Of a stretch of DNA of 46,871 nucleotides, positions 35,549 through 43,970 are shown in pieces; the first letter of the stretch is position 1; every line of letters starts with the position of its first letter. Origin of the DNA: Candidatus Omnitrophica bacterium CG11_big_fil_rev_8_21_14_0_20_41_12 (GTDB taxonomy: Bacteria > Omnitrophota > Gorgyraeia > Gygaellales > Profunditerraquicolaceae). Location of the stretch: assembly GCA_002796135.1 (NCBI GenBank), contig PCWB01000003.1, positions 1 through 46,871 on the forward strand. The letters are read 5' to 3'. The position numbers and the translations under genes were made by a program. The notes beneath the pieces were generated by a model, which worked only from the letters and a program-made list of their open reading frames with translations, ran no database searches and had not been told where the DNA came from.

Positions 35549-36505
35549 ATGTTTTTAGAACATTTTAAAATTACCGGCTTGGCTATGGCCCAGATATTCA
35601 TTTTGGGGGCCTTGGGTTATGTTTTGGTAAAGAAAAATATACTTTCCCACCCCGGCCTTGATGCTTTAAGCCGGCTGGTGATTCAGATTGTTTTTCCGGC
35701 CTTAATTTTTACCCAGCTGTTGCAGAATTTTAGCTTTAGCCTTTTTCCGAACTGGTGGATTTTTCCGTTGACCAGTTTTTTAATTACCACAGCCGGACTG
35801 ACCGTAGGCTTCTGCCTGCTTAAGCTTATAAAATTAAAAGATAACAAGCTGCAATTTTTAAGCCTGGTAGGATTTCAGAACTCCGGATATCTTCCTTTGG
35901 CGATGGTTGCCGCCATATTTTCAGGGCAACAAATGAATAATATTTTTATTTATATCTTTCTGTTTCTGCTTGGTTTTGATCTGGTGGCCTGGTCATTGGG
36001 AATATATATGCTCACCTTTGATCAAGAATCAAGGTTTAAGCTAGGGCATATTTTTAGCCCTCCGGTAATCGCGAATTTAGCAACTCTTGCTCTGATTGCT
36101 TTGGGTTTAAATAAATTTATACCGGCCACCATATTTAAGCCTATTCAGATGGTGGGTAATTGTACTCTGCCTTTGGCTTTGATTGTCGTCGGCGGTAATG
36201 TTGCTTTAGTGCAACTGAAGAACATTAATTATAAGGCGATGTCATTCTTTCTTTTAGGCAAGTTGATTATTTTACCGGCATTGGGTCTGTGGATTGTGCT
36301 TAAACTGGGCTTGCCGCAGTTATTTGGTTTCCTGATCGTAATGCAATTGGCGATGCCTTCGGCAACTTCTTTATCGGTAATTATTCGCCGCTATAACCGC
36401 CAAGACGCATTAATCAGCCAAGGAGTATTTTTTAGCCATATCCTCGGCTTGGTTACCATACCGTTATTTTTAGGTTTATATTTATCGCTGGTTGTGCTAA
36501 AATGA
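35549..36505 (+). CDS. AEC (auxin efflux carrier) family transporter
   Basis: 318 residues, almost wholly hydrophobic, with about ten membrane segments. VIQIVFPALIFTQLLQNF, GFQNSGYLPLAMVAAIF and MQLAMPSATSLSVIIRRY match the AEC/membrane transport family, in which the N- and C-terminal halves are similar. Bacterial members export or import organic acids and amino acids; the substrate cannot be read from the sequence. It has its own promoter and overlaps smpB by 4 nt. Confidence 0.85.
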   Translation: MFLEHFKITGLAMAQIFILGALGYVLVKKNILSHPGLDALSRLVIQIVFPALIFTQLLQNFSFSLFPNWWIFPLTSFLITTAGLTVGFCLLKLIKLKDNKLQFLSLVGFQNSGYLPLAMVAAIFSGQQMNNIFIYIFLFLLGFDLVAWSLGIYMLTFDQESRFKLGHIFSPPVIANLATLALIALGLNKFIPATIFKPIQMVGNCTLPLALIVVGGNVALVQLKNINYKAMSFFLLGKLIILPALGLWIVLKLGLPQLFGFLIVMQLAMPSATSLSVIIRRYNRQDALISQGVFFSHILGLVTIPLFLGLYLSLVVLK

Positions 36506-36957
36506 GTAAAATTATTGTCACTAACCGTAAGGCCTACAGGGATTATGAGGTCTTGGAGTCTATTGAGAGTGGTATCGAGCTTAAGGGCTCTGAAGTAAAA
36601 TCTCTGCGCGCCGGTAAAATTACCCTGGATGATAGCTTCGCCCGTCCTGAAGGTAGTGAGATTTTTTTATATAACGCCCATATCAGTCATTATACAGAGG
36701 CCAGTTACTTAAACGTAGATCCGGATCGGGCCCGGAAACTTCTTTTGCATAAGGGGCAAATTCAGAAGTTCATCGGTAAACTTACCCAAAAAGGCCTGAC
36801 CTTAGTTCCGTTAAAGATCTATTTTAATGACCGGGGTTTTGTAAAAGTGGAATTGGCGCTTGGTAAAGGTAAGAAATTTTATGATAAGCGCCAAAGTATC
36901 AAGCGCAGAGAAATAGATCGTGAAATGCGCAGGGTAGTAAAAAATAGAAGAGGGTAA
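36502..36957 (+). CDS. smpB: SsrA-binding protein SmpB
   Basis: Binds tmRNA and delivers it to stalled ribosomes. 151 residues. GIELKGSEVKSLRAGKITLDDSF, the RNA-binding beta-barrel segment LNVDPDRARKLLLHKGQI, and the basic C-terminal tail KKFYDKRQSIKRREIDREM are all characteristic. The tmRNA gene begins 33 nt after its stop codon, a direct pairing of the two trans-translation partners. Confidence 0.96.
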   Translation: MSKIIVTNRKAYRDYEVLESIESGIELKGSEVKSLRAGKITLDDSFARPEGSEIFLYNAHISHYTEASYLNVDPDRARKLLLHKGQIQKFIGKLTQKGLTLVPLKIYFNDRGFVKVELALGKGKKFYDKRQSIKRREIDREMRRVVKNRRG

Positions 36958-36990
36958 AGAGTTTTTTAGAATATTGTTATTTGAAAATTT

Positions 36991-37395
36991 GGGGGTGAAA
37001 GGGTTCGACTTGAGATAGTCGGATAAGAGCAGCATGTCGCGGACGCATGGTTAGCCGCGTTAATAACCCGTGCACAATTCAAACGCAAACACGACAGTGT
37101 CACGTTTAGGGCCGGCATTGGGATTGTCCTTTGGGGCAAGACCGATGTTTATCCCAACAGTCTGCTTTAACTAAGTTAGAGCAGCCTCTAACCGTCCAGC
37201 CTACGGGATGGATTAGGGCCTTGGTAGGATAGTCTCGGCGGTTAGCCTTCCAAGCCGGGATGAAATCGAAAAGGCTGCGCTTTGCAAATCCTGCCTGGTA
37301 GAAGTTGCAAGGCTAAGACAAATTATCTGGCTAAGCATGTAGCGGCTTTTATTTGATTGCTTAGGGACGGCGGTTCGATCCGCCCACCTCCACCA
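36991..37395 (+). ncRNA. ssrA: Transfer-messenger RNA (tmRNA)
   Basis: About 405 nt with encoded CCA. The 5' GGGGGTG pairs with CACCTCC at the 3' end to form the tRNA-like acceptor stem; GGGTTCGACT near the 5' end and CTAAGCATGTAGC near the 3' end are hallmark tmRNA sequences. The tag is unclear: from GCA at 37085 the frame runs 29 codons to TAA at 37172-37174 and ends CFN, not the usual hydrophobic LAA. The T-arm GGCGG/CCGCC encloses only six bases (TTCGAT). smpB is directly upstream. No intron interrupts the gene. Confidence 0.9.
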
Positions 37396-37919
37396 AATTT
37401 ATGCGACAAGTAAAAATGAAAAGGGGCATTTCTTTTTTTCTAGTATGAGAAAACAGAACTGTTCTCTTATCTTTTCTCTAATTAGGAGTGATAGGAGGTG
37501 ATACCGTTGGTAGAGCTTGAGAAAGCTTACATAGCAGGAATTGTTGATGGTGAAGGCACGGTGACGCTTATGAAGCATCACAAAAATGAAACTCCAATAC
37601 CTTTTGTTTCTGTTGCGAATAATAATTTGAAACTTTTGCAATGGATTAAACAAAGGTGTGGAGGATTAATTGTTTCAAAGAAAAAATATAAACCTCAACA
37701 CAATGATTCTTTCGCATGGTCTGTTCGTCAAGACAGAGCATTGCGATTTCTCAAGGAGATAGTTAAATATCTAATCATTAAAAAGCCACAAGCAACTTTG
37801 ATATTAAAAAAGTATAAAGTTGTGACTCATCGAGCAGGCAAATATACCCCAAAGATGTTCAGCGATAAAATGAAGTTAGTGGCAAAGATTAGAGAATTGA
37901 ACCAACGGTAAATTTATGC
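37395..37919 (+). repeat. 10-bp direct repeat flanking the endonuclease gene
   Basis: AAATTTATGC occurs at 37395-37404, starting on the last base of the tmRNA CCA, and again at 37910-37919, overlapping the endonuclease stop codon. Between the copies lie the leader and the whole endonuclease frame. The layout is what an inserted cassette with target duplication would leave, although 10 bp of AT-rich text can also recur by chance. Confidence 0.5.
37507..37911 (+). CDS. LAGLIDADG homing endonuclease
   Basis: 134 residues. One LAGLIDADG motif, YIAGIVDGEGTV near residues 9-20, with the acidic glycine-asp-glu pair, so the protein would act as a homodimer. Basic segments and the beta-rich middle (PFVSVANNNLKLLQWIKQ) match small intron-encoded members. 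The start is taken as TTG 37507, 8 nt after a strong AGGAGG; an upstream GTG at 37498 overlaps that ribosome site. A short stem (GAG--AACA with TGTTCTC, 37447-37466) followed by T-rich text lies upstream and may end the tmRNA transcript. The gene is AT-rich. Confidence 0.85.
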   Translation: MVELEKAYIAGIVDGEGTVTLMKHHKNETPIPFVSVANNNLKLLQWIKQRCGGLIVSKKKYKPQHNDSFAWSVRQDRALRFLKEIVKYLIIKKPQATLILKKYKVVTHRAGKYTPKMFSDKMKLVAKIRELNQR

Positions 37920-37999
37920 TTCTTATAATACGCTAGGCTCTTGTTGAATCGGACAAGATGAAGAAATAGTCCACGCTACTTGGATAATGAGTAGATTCG
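37920..37999 (+). ncRNA. Possible group I intron 3' remnant
   Basis: A hairpin CTTGT (37940-37944)/ACAAG (37953-37957) resembles P8. AAGAAATAGTCC (37961-37972) is close to the conserved J8/7-P7 3' strand of group I introns. CTACT (37976-37980)/AGTAG (37990-37994) resembles P9, and a G at 37999 could be the terminal G. A convincing P7 5' strand, P3 or P4 was not found, so an active intron is not supported. Confidence 0.4.
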
Positions 38000-38020
38000 T
38001 GTTCTGCCACCAAAACAATT

Positions 38021-39100
38021 ATGACTAAAAAATTAAATATATTATTTTTCTTAAGCATACTTTTGATCTCCGGTTGCGCCACGGTTCCTATCGGAGAGAA
38101 TATCGCTACTTATTCTATCGGCGGAGTAACTTATTATCCCTTGGTCAGTTTATGCGATTTACGCGGTGTTCAGATGCAATATGAGCCGCTTCTACGCACT
38201 GCTTATCTAAGTAAAGATGCTAAGTCCGTAAGTTTAAGGGCAGGGGATGCTTTAATTTTAGTTAATGATAAAATAATGCATTTGAGTTCTCCCGTAGATG
38301 TTTATCAGGGAACCATTGTCGTGCCCCGTCAATTCAAGGAGCAGGTCTTTGATATATTATTCTATCCTACAACTTCGGTTTCCCGTCGCACAACCGCAGC
38401 TAAAATAAAATTAACCAAAGTCGTTATCGATGCTGGACACGGGGGTAAAGATCCCGGGGCAATAGGTAGAAACGGCTTAAGAGAAAAAGATGCCAACTTA
38501 GATATTGCCAAAAGATTAAGCAGCCTTTTAAACGCCGAAGGCGTGCATACGGTGCTGACCCGCGCAACTGATAAATTTGTGCCGTTATCCGAGCGGGTCA
38601 ATATCGCTAATCGATCAGGGGCAGAATTATTTATCAGCGTTCATTCCAATGCCGTCCGCTCACGCTCTTTGAACGGCCTTGAGGTTTACTATGTGGCTCC
38701 CAGCGTAAGTGATTCCGGCCGCGCTGCTCTTACGGCAAGAAGTGTTTCATTGAATTTAAAAGACGCTGTTTTCGCCGGTAGCTCCCAGGATTTAAAGGCG
38801 ATTGTTTGGGATATGATTTATACCAACAGCCGCGCTGAGTCAATCGAGCTTTCCCATTCCATATGCAGAATTATGGATTCCTGCGTTGATGCAAATATTC
38901 TGGGAGTAAAAAATGCCCGCTTTCAGGTATTAAAGGGAATTAGAATGCCGGGCATCTTGATTGAGGTTGGCTTTGTTTCTAATTTAAATGAAGAAAAATT
39001 ATTAAAAACCGGCGCCTATCGACAGAAATTAGCCCAAGGCATATTAGATGGCCTGCGGGATTATTCACAAGATATGGCATTAGTGGAGCTATCCAGATGA
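38021..39100 (+). CDS. N-acetylmuramoyl-L-alanine amidase, lipoprotein
   Basis: 359 residues. The N-terminus is a lipoprotein signal peptide with LLISGC as lipobox. A small beta-rich region follows (about 25-125, resembling copper amine oxidase N-terminal-like domains), then an Amidase_3 catalytic domain (about 135-350) with zinc ligands in VVIDAGHGGKDPGA, the glutamate of REKDANLDIAKRL, and FISVHSNA; MPGILIEVGFVSN closes the site. It cleaves peptide stems from peptidoglycan in the periplasm. No clear ribosome site precedes the ATG, and its 5' region is the intron-like remnant. It overlaps murI by 4 nt. Confidence 0.9.
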   Translation: MTKKLNILFFLSILLISGCATVPIGENIATYSIGGVTYYPLVSLCDLRGVQMQYEPLLRTAYLSKDAKSVSLRAGDALILVNDKIMHLSSPVDVYQGTIVVPRQFKEQVFDILFYPTTSVSRRTTAAKIKLTKVVIDAGHGGKDPGAIGRNGLREKDANLDIAKRLSSLLNAEGVHTVLTRATDKFVPLSERVNIANRSGAELFISVHSNAVRSRSLNGLEVYYVAPSVSDSGRAALTARSVSLNLKDAVFAGSSQDLKAIVWDMIYTNSRAESIELSHSICRIMDSCVDANILGVKNARFQVLKGIRMPGILIEVGFVSNLNEEKLLKTGAYRQKLAQGILDGLRDYSQDMALVELSR

Positions 39101-39888
39101 GTTCAATCGGTATTTTTGATTCAGGTGTAGGCGGGCTTACGGTAGCCAAAGAAATAATCCTTCAATTGCCCAATGAAAACATTGTTTATTTTGGCGATAC
39201 TGCCAGAGTTCCTTACGGGATCAAATCACGCCAGACGGTTATCCGTTTTTCCATTGAAAATATTTTATTTTTATTAAAACAGGATGTTAAACTTATCTGC
39301 GTTGCCTGCAATACCGCATCCAGCTTTGCGCTTCCGGTAATTAAAAATCATTTCCGCGCTCCGATTATCGGGGTAATTACTCCCGGAGTAAGAGAGGCGG
39401 TCTATGCCACGCAAAATAAACGTATCGGAGTTATTGGGACCAAGGGAACCATTAAGAGCCGCACCTATGAGACAGAGATCAAACAACTTGATCCTAAGGT
39501 AAAGGTTACCGCAGCCGCCTGTCCGTTATTTGTCCCTTTTGTCGAGGAGGGTTGGCTTAAGGGTGAGGTTGTTATGAGCGTGGCTAGGACTTATTTAAAA
39601 CCACTTTGTGCGGCCGGAGTTGATACAGTTATTTTGGGCTGTACGCATTATCCTCTACTTAAACCGGTAATTCAGGAGGTCTTAGGTAAAAATGTTATCC
39701 TGATTGATTCAGCCAAGCAAGTGGCTTTTGAGGTTAAGAAAATTTTATCCAGCGAAGATATGCTTAACCGCGGTAAAGGCGGAAGACACAAATATTATGT
39801 CAGCGATAATCCCGAGTGGTTTAGTTCTTTAGCCCAAAGATTTATGGGGAGAAAATTGACCAACGTTAAGAAGGTGGATAATGTATAG
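39097..39888 (+). CDS. murI: Glutamate racemase
   Basis: Makes D-glutamate for peptidoglycan. 263 residues. FDSGVGGLTVAKEI at the N-terminus with the catalytic aspartate before it, the two catalytic cysteines in LICVACNTAS near 70 and VILGCTHYPLL near 184, and YFGDTARVPYG. Placed between the amidase and the queuosine genes; it overlaps queD by 8 nt. Confidence 0.94.
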   Translation: MSSIGIFDSGVGGLTVAKEIILQLPNENIVYFGDTARVPYGIKSRQTVIRFSIENILFLLKQDVKLICVACNTASSFALPVIKNHFRAPIIGVITPGVREAVYATQNKRIGVIGTKGTIKSRTYETEIKQLDPKVKVTAAACPLFVPFVEEGWLKGEVVMSVARTYLKPLCAAGVDTVILGCTHYPLLKPVIQEVLGKNVILIDSAKQVAFEVKKILSSEDMLNRGKGGRHKYYVSDNPEWFSSLAQRFMGRKLTNVKKVDNV

Positions 39889-40237
39889 TTTAAGGGTCGA
39901 GGCAACTTTTAGCTCCGCGCATAATTTAAGAGGGTATAAAGGGAAATGCGAAGATTTGCACGGCCATAATTGGCGCGTGGAATTAGTGGTTAAATCTGAA
40001 AAACTAAATAATATCGGCATCGTGGTAGATTTCAAGGATCTGAAGAAAAAATTAAAAGCTTCTTTAGAAGAGATGGACCATAAATACTTAAATAAAATCG
40101 CTTATTTTAAGAAAGTCAATCCTACGTCTGAGAATATCGCAAAATATATTTATAAAAAACTTATCAGACAAGTTCCTTTGCTTGAGTCGGTAACGGTTTG
40201 GGAAAACTCGACCAGCTGCGCTACTTATGAAGAATAA
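39881..40237 (+). CDS. queD: 6-carboxy-5,6,7,8-tetrahydropterin synthase
   Basis: Second step of queuosine/preQ0 synthesis from GTP. 118 residues. The zinc histidines are in FSSAHNL and the LHGHNWRV motif, with the catalytic cysteine in KCEDLHGH. MDHKYLN and ENSTSCATYEE match the rest of the family. It overlaps queC by 11 nt. FolE, which supplies its substrate, is not in the window. Confidence 0.93.
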   Translation: MYSLRVEATFSSAHNLRGYKGKCEDLHGHNWRVELVVKSEKLNNIGIVVDFKDLKKKLKASLEEMDHKYLNKIAYFKKVNPTSENIAKYIYKKLIRQVPLLESVTVWENSTSCATYEE

Positions 40238-40877
40238 ATCAGCGGTAGTGCTTTTATCCGGAGGGCTGGATTCGGCAACGGCTTTATATCTTGCTCAAGC
40301 AGAAGGTTATCAATGTTTTTGTCTGATCTTTGATTACGGCCAACTTCATAAAAAAGAGACTATCTGCGCTGTAAGAATCGCCAAGCAAAGCGGATGTGCT
40401 TATGGAATTTCAAAGATAAATTTACCCTGGAAAGGTTCGGCGCTCTTAGACAAGAAAGTAAAAGTTGCGGATAAAATTACTAAAGGGGTTCCGGCCACTT
40501 ATGTGCCGGCGCGTAATATTATATTCTTGAGTTTTGCATTGTCGTTTGCTGAAACAATCAAGGCCAAGGCAATTTTTATCGGTGCGCATGCCCAGGATTA
40601 TTCCGGTTACCCTGATTGTCGTCCTGAATTTTTCAAGAGTTTTATTAAAATGGCTAAAAAGGGCACAATCGGAGGCAATAAAATTAAAATTGCTACTCCT
40701 TTGCTGCATAAGAATAAATCGCAGATTATTAAATTAGGAAAGAAGCACGGCGTTCCGTTTGAGTTAACCTGGTCTTGCTATCGCGGGAAAAAATACCCTT
40801 GCGGCAAATGCGCTAGCTGTCATTACCGGGCAAAAGGATTTAAAGAGGCGGGTTTAGTTGACCCGTTAATTGATTGA
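40227..40877 (+). CDS. queC: 7-cyano-7-deazaguanine synthase
   Basis: ATP-dependent conversion of 7-carboxy-7-deazaguanine to preQ0. 216 residues. PP-loop VLLSGGLDSATALYLA near residue 8, VPARNIIFLSFALSFAE, and IFIGAHAQDYSGYPDCRPEF. A zinc site is given by the late cysteines in CYRGKKYPCGKCASC. It overlaps the queE start by 4 nt. Confidence 0.95.
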   Translation: MKNKSAVVLLSGGLDSATALYLAQAEGYQCFCLIFDYGQLHKKETICAVRIAKQSGCAYGISKINLPWKGSALLDKKVKVADKITKGVPATYVPARNIIFLSFALSFAETIKAKAIFIGAHAQDYSGYPDCRPEFFKSFIKMAKKGTIGGNKIKIATPLLHKNKSQIIKLGKKHGVPFELTWSCYRGKKYPCGKCASCHYRAKGFKEAGLVDPLID

Positions 40878-41545
40878 AAGCTAAGATTGCCGAGATATTT
40901 GAAAGCGTGCAAGGGGAAGGTTTGTATTTAGGTGAAAAACAGATCTTTGTTCGTTTTTTTAACTGTAATTTAAGCTGCACTTATTGCGATACCAAGCTTG
41001 ACCGGTTTATGGAATATGAGCCGGGTGAGCTTTTTGAGGAGATCAAACTTTACCGCGACAAGTATCATTCTGTTTCATTTACCGGCGGAGAGCCGCTTTT
41101 GTATACAAATTTCCTAAAAGAGGTACTGGCGCTTACCTCTGAGCACGGACATAAGCATTATTTGGAAACCAACGGCACATTATCTTTTGAGCTAGAAGAG
41201 GTAATCGACCGTATTGATATTATCGCCATGGATTTAAAATTCCCCAGCTCAAGCGGAATGGGAAATCTTTGGAATATGCACAGGAAGTTTCTCAAAGTTG
41301 CGGTTAAAAAAGAAGTGTTCCTTAAAGCAATCATCTGCCAGGCTACGCGGGAGGAAGATTTAATGGAAGCTCTCAGCTTGATTAGAGAGGTGAGCCCCTC
41401 GAGCGTTTTAGTTTTACAGCCCAACAGCTACGAGAATCAATCGGTATTGAACGAGAAATTATCTCGTTTTAAAGAAATCGCTAAGCAGAATAAAGTTACA
41501 ACTTGCGTTATACCGCAGATCCATAAAATAATGGGGTTAAGATAA
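40874..41545 (+). CDS. queE: 7-carboxy-7-deazaguanine synthase
   Basis: Radical SAM enzyme that contracts the pterin ring. 223 residues. FESVQGEGLYLGEKQIFVRF leads into the cluster motif CNLSCTYC, and SFTGGEPLLY follows. The start is TTG at 40874, overlapping the queC stop; no earlier in-frame start fits. The stop codon overlaps the queF ATG (TAATG). Confidence 0.94.
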   Translation: MKAKIAEIFESVQGEGLYLGEKQIFVRFFNCNLSCTYCDTKLDRFMEYEPGELFEEIKLYRDKYHSVSFTGGEPLLYTNFLKEVLALTSEHGHKHYLETNGTLSFELEEVIDRIDIIAMDLKFPSSSGMGNLWNMHRKFLKVAVKKEVFLKAIICQATREEDLMEALSLIREVSPSSVLVLQPNSYENQSVLNEKLSRFKEIAKQNKVTTCVIPQIHKIMGLR

Positions 41546-41937
41546 TGAAGAAATCCGATTACGAAGGCCTGCAGAAAAATATACGTAAACTTAGAACTCC
41601 GGCGATTGAGGTTTGGGTCAATCAATACGTGGATAAAATTTATACGATTAATCTGGATATTCCTGAGTTTACCTGTATCTGTCCGAAAACCGGTTTGCCG
41701 GATTTTGCAACTATTAGTATCGAATATTGCCCGGCTAAGTTTTGCGTGGAATTAAAATCTTTTAAGATGTACACTATCTCTTTCCGCAATGTGGGTATTT
41801 TTCATGAGCATTTAATTAATAAGATGCTCGAGGATTTTGTGGCTGTGGTCAAACCGCGTAGGCTTAAGATTACCGGAGTGTTTAATCCTCGCGGCGGCAT
41901 TACCACTACCGTTTCCAGGGAGTATCAAGCTAAATGA
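41545..41937 (+). CDS. queF: 7-cyano-7-deazaguanine reductase, short form
   Basis: NADPH-dependent reduction of preQ0 to preQ1. 130 residues, the single-domain (YkvM-like) form. The catalytic cysteine is in TCICPKTGLPD near residue 50; VELKSFKMYTISFRN carries the family QueF motif and FHEHLIN the histidine. With queD-queC-queE it completes preQ1 synthesis except the first step. It overlaps the fumarase alpha gene by 4 nt. Confidence 0.95.
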   Translation: MKKSDYEGLQKNIRKLRTPAIEVWVNQYVDKIYTINLDIPEFTCICPKTGLPDFATISIEYCPAKFCVELKSFKMYTISFRNVGIFHEHLINKMLEDFVAVVKPRRLKITGVFNPRGGITTTVSREYQAK

Positions 41938-42767
41938 GAGAAATCAAGGCAAGTCAGATAACTAAAGCAGTTATGGAGTTAGTGCGGCGCGCTAATTTTA
42001 TTTTGCGAAACGATGTGCGATTTGCTTTGGGCAGCGCTTACCGTTTAGAAAAAAATAAACGGGCCAAGACAATCCTTAAGGCAATACTGGATAATGCCGT
42101 TTACGCTAAGCAAAACAGCTTAGCTATCTGTCAGGATACCGGCATGCCGGTTGTTTTTACCGAAGTAGGCCAGGATGTAAAGATATCCGGTGATTTAAAA
42201 GCAGCGATAAATAAGGGGATTAAAGACGGATATCGGAAATATTCTTTAAGAAGTTCTATTGTCGGTGATCCTCTTTTAAGAGGGATCCCTAAATTTTCTC
42301 CGTGCATAATTCATACGGATATTGTCAGGGGAAATAGAATAAAATTAATCGTTCTGCCTAAAGGCTTTGGTTGTGAAAATAAATCGCGGCTGATGATGTT
42401 TAAGCCTACGGCGACTATAAAAGAGGTTAAAAAATTTATTATCGAGGCAGTAAAGAGCGCAGGAGCGGATGCCTGTCCGCCGTATGTTGTCGGCGTGGGT
42501 ATCGGAGGCAGCGCAGATTATGCAAGTATTTTAGGCAAGAAGGCATTATTGGAAAAATTATCCACTAAACACTATACGCCATACGCTAAGCTAGAATCTG
42601 ATTTATTAAAAGAAATTAATAATCTAAACATCGGGCCAATGGGTTTAGGCGGGAAGGTTACGGCATTAGCCGTAAAAATTCAGAAATACCCTACGCATAT
42701 TGCCGGCCTACCGGTTAGCGTAAATATCAGCTGTCATGCTTTAAGAAGCGCACAGATAATTTTATGA
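41934..42767 (+). CDS. Fumarate hydratase/L-tartrate dehydratase-type alpha subunit
   Basis: 277 residues. [4Fe-4S]-dependent class I hydratase subunit. The cluster cysteines are in LAICQDTGMPVVF, PCIIHTDIV and AGADACPPYVVGVGIGGSADYA. LNIGPMGLGGKVTALAVKI ends the domain. In the two-subunit form the alpha part carries the cluster. The pair converts fumarate to malate in most members, but tartrate dehydratases look alike. It overlaps the beta gene by 4 nt. Confidence 0.9.
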   Translation: MREIKASQITKAVMELVRRANFILRNDVRFALGSAYRLEKNKRAKTILKAILDNAVYAKQNSLAICQDTGMPVVFTEVGQDVKISGDLKAAINKGIKDGYRKYSLRSSIVGDPLLRGIPKFSPCIIHTDIVRGNRIKLIVLPKGFGCENKSRLMMFKPTATIKEVKKFIIEAVKSAGADACPPYVVGVGIGGSADYASILGKKALLEKLSTKHYTPYAKLESDLLKEINNLNIGPMGLGGKVTALAVKIQKYPTHIAGLPVSVNISCHALRSAQIIL

Positions 42768-43264
42768 GGAACTTAAACTCACTCAAAGCCGGCCAACAAA
42801 TTATTTTTAGCGGGACAATCTATACTGCCCGTGACCAGGCGCATAAACGCATGGCTGAGGCAATTAAAGCTAAAAAGCGGCTACCATTTGAATTAGAGGG
42901 CGCAATTATTTATTATTGCGGGCCCACCAAGACGCCTAAAGGTGGAATAATCGGCTCCTGTGGCCCGACGACGAGTGCACGCATGGATGAATTTACTCCT
43001 GCTTTACTTGCTCAAGGATTAAGTGCAATGATCGGCAAGGGGGCGCGTTCTAAAAAAGTAAAGGATGCAATTAAGAAATACCAAGGGGTTTATTTTGTGA
43101 CTTACGCCGGATGCGGGGCGTTATTAAGCAAATACATTAAGCATGCCGAAACAATTGCTTATCGGGATTTAGGCCCGGAGGCAATCGTAAAATTAGAAGT
43201 AAAGGATTTTCCTTTGATTGTAGCGATTGATACTCATGGAAGGAGCATTTATGATGCGCATTGA
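42764..43264 (+). CDS. Fumarate hydratase/L-tartrate dehydratase-type beta subunit
   Basis: 166 residues. [17 protein letters not shown] near residue 15 and [28 protein letters not shown] are diagnostic of the beta (C-terminal) domain; KAIEYRDLG-type text is also present ([15 protein letters not shown]). It partners the preceding alpha subunit. The end overlaps rph by 14 nt. Confidence 0.91.
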   Translation: MRNLNSLKAGQQIIFSGTIYTARDQAHKRMAEAIKAKKRLPFELEGAIIYYCGPTKTPKGGIIGSCGPTTSARMDEFTPALLAQGLSAMIGKGARSKKVKDAIKKYQGVYFVTYAGCGALLSKYIKHAETIAYRDLGPEAIVKLEVKDFPLIVAIDTHGRSIYDAH

Positions 43265-43970
43265 CGGACGCGGTAATGATAAAATCAGAAAAGTCAATAT
43301 CACCAGAAATTATATTAAATTTCCGGAAGGGTCATGTTTAATTGAGTTAGGAAACACCAAAGTAATTTGTACGGTATCGGTTGAAGAGACTGTTCCTCCT
43401 TTTCTAAGAGGCTCAGGCACTGGCTGGGTTACTGCAGAATATGGAATGCTTCCTCGTTCATGCGGGACACGTATTCCGCGCGGTAAAGATTCCGGGCGTA
43501 CTTATGAAATTCAGCGTTTAATCGGTAGATCTCTGCGGGCAGTTACCGAGATGAAATATCTAGGCGAGCGTACGATTTGGATTGATTGTGATGTTATTCA
43601 GGGAGACGGGGGTACACGCACTGCTTCGATTACTGGAAGCTTTATTGCTCTGGTTGATGCTCTGCAGAAACTCAAAAAAGACGGCAAGATCACTAAGGTT
43701 CCGATTCAGGATTATGTTGCGGCAACCAGCGTTGGGATATTAAACGGGAATCTGTTGCTAGATTTGTGTTATGAGGAGGATTCCAAGGCTGAAGTAGATA
43801 TGAATGTGGTTATGACCGGAGCCGGTGAATTTATTGAGGTCCAGGGTAATGCCGAACGCAAGCCTTTTTCCAAAGAAAAAATGGATACGATGCTGGATTT
43901 TGCCAAGAAAGGCGTTGATGAGCTTTTTAGCGTGCAAAGAAAATTAGTCGGGGATATCTTAGGATTATGA
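43251..43970 (+). CDS. rph: Ribonuclease PH
   Basis: Phosphorolytic 3'-5' exonuclease trimming tRNA 3' ends. 239 residues from ATG 43251, chosen because [17 protein letters not shown] begins the family pattern and GGAAGGAGC lies 6 to 14 nt upstream; an upstream TTG at 43227 is out of pattern. [31 protein letters not shown], the catalytic [19 protein letters not shown] and AAVSVGI-type text are intact. It overlaps rdgB by 4 nt, a common pairing. Confidence 0.94.
   Translation: MMRIDGRGNDKIRKVNITRNYIKFPEGSCLIELGNTKVICTVSVEETVPPFLRGSGTGWVTAEYGMLPRSCGTRIPRGKDSGRTYEIQRLIGRSLRAVTEMKYLGERTIWIDCDVIQGDGGTRTASITGSFIALVDALQKLKKDGKITKVPIQDYVAATSVGILNGNLLLDLCYEEDSKAEVDMNVVMTGAGEFIEVQGNAERKPFSKEKMDTMLDFAKKGVDELFSVQRKLVGDILGL

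Noticed and set aside
36991-37395. tmRNA interrupted by an intron
   Set aside because: The 5' and 3' acceptor strands, the T-arm and CCA are all present in one continuous 405-nt stretch; the endonuclease lies outside it.
37399-37653. 84-codon minus-strand frame
   Set aside because: It is antisense to the endonuclease and its leader and shows no protein-like pattern.
43227-43250. TTG start for rph
   Set aside because: The conserved N-terminus begins at ATG 43251 with a GGAAGGAGC site upstream.
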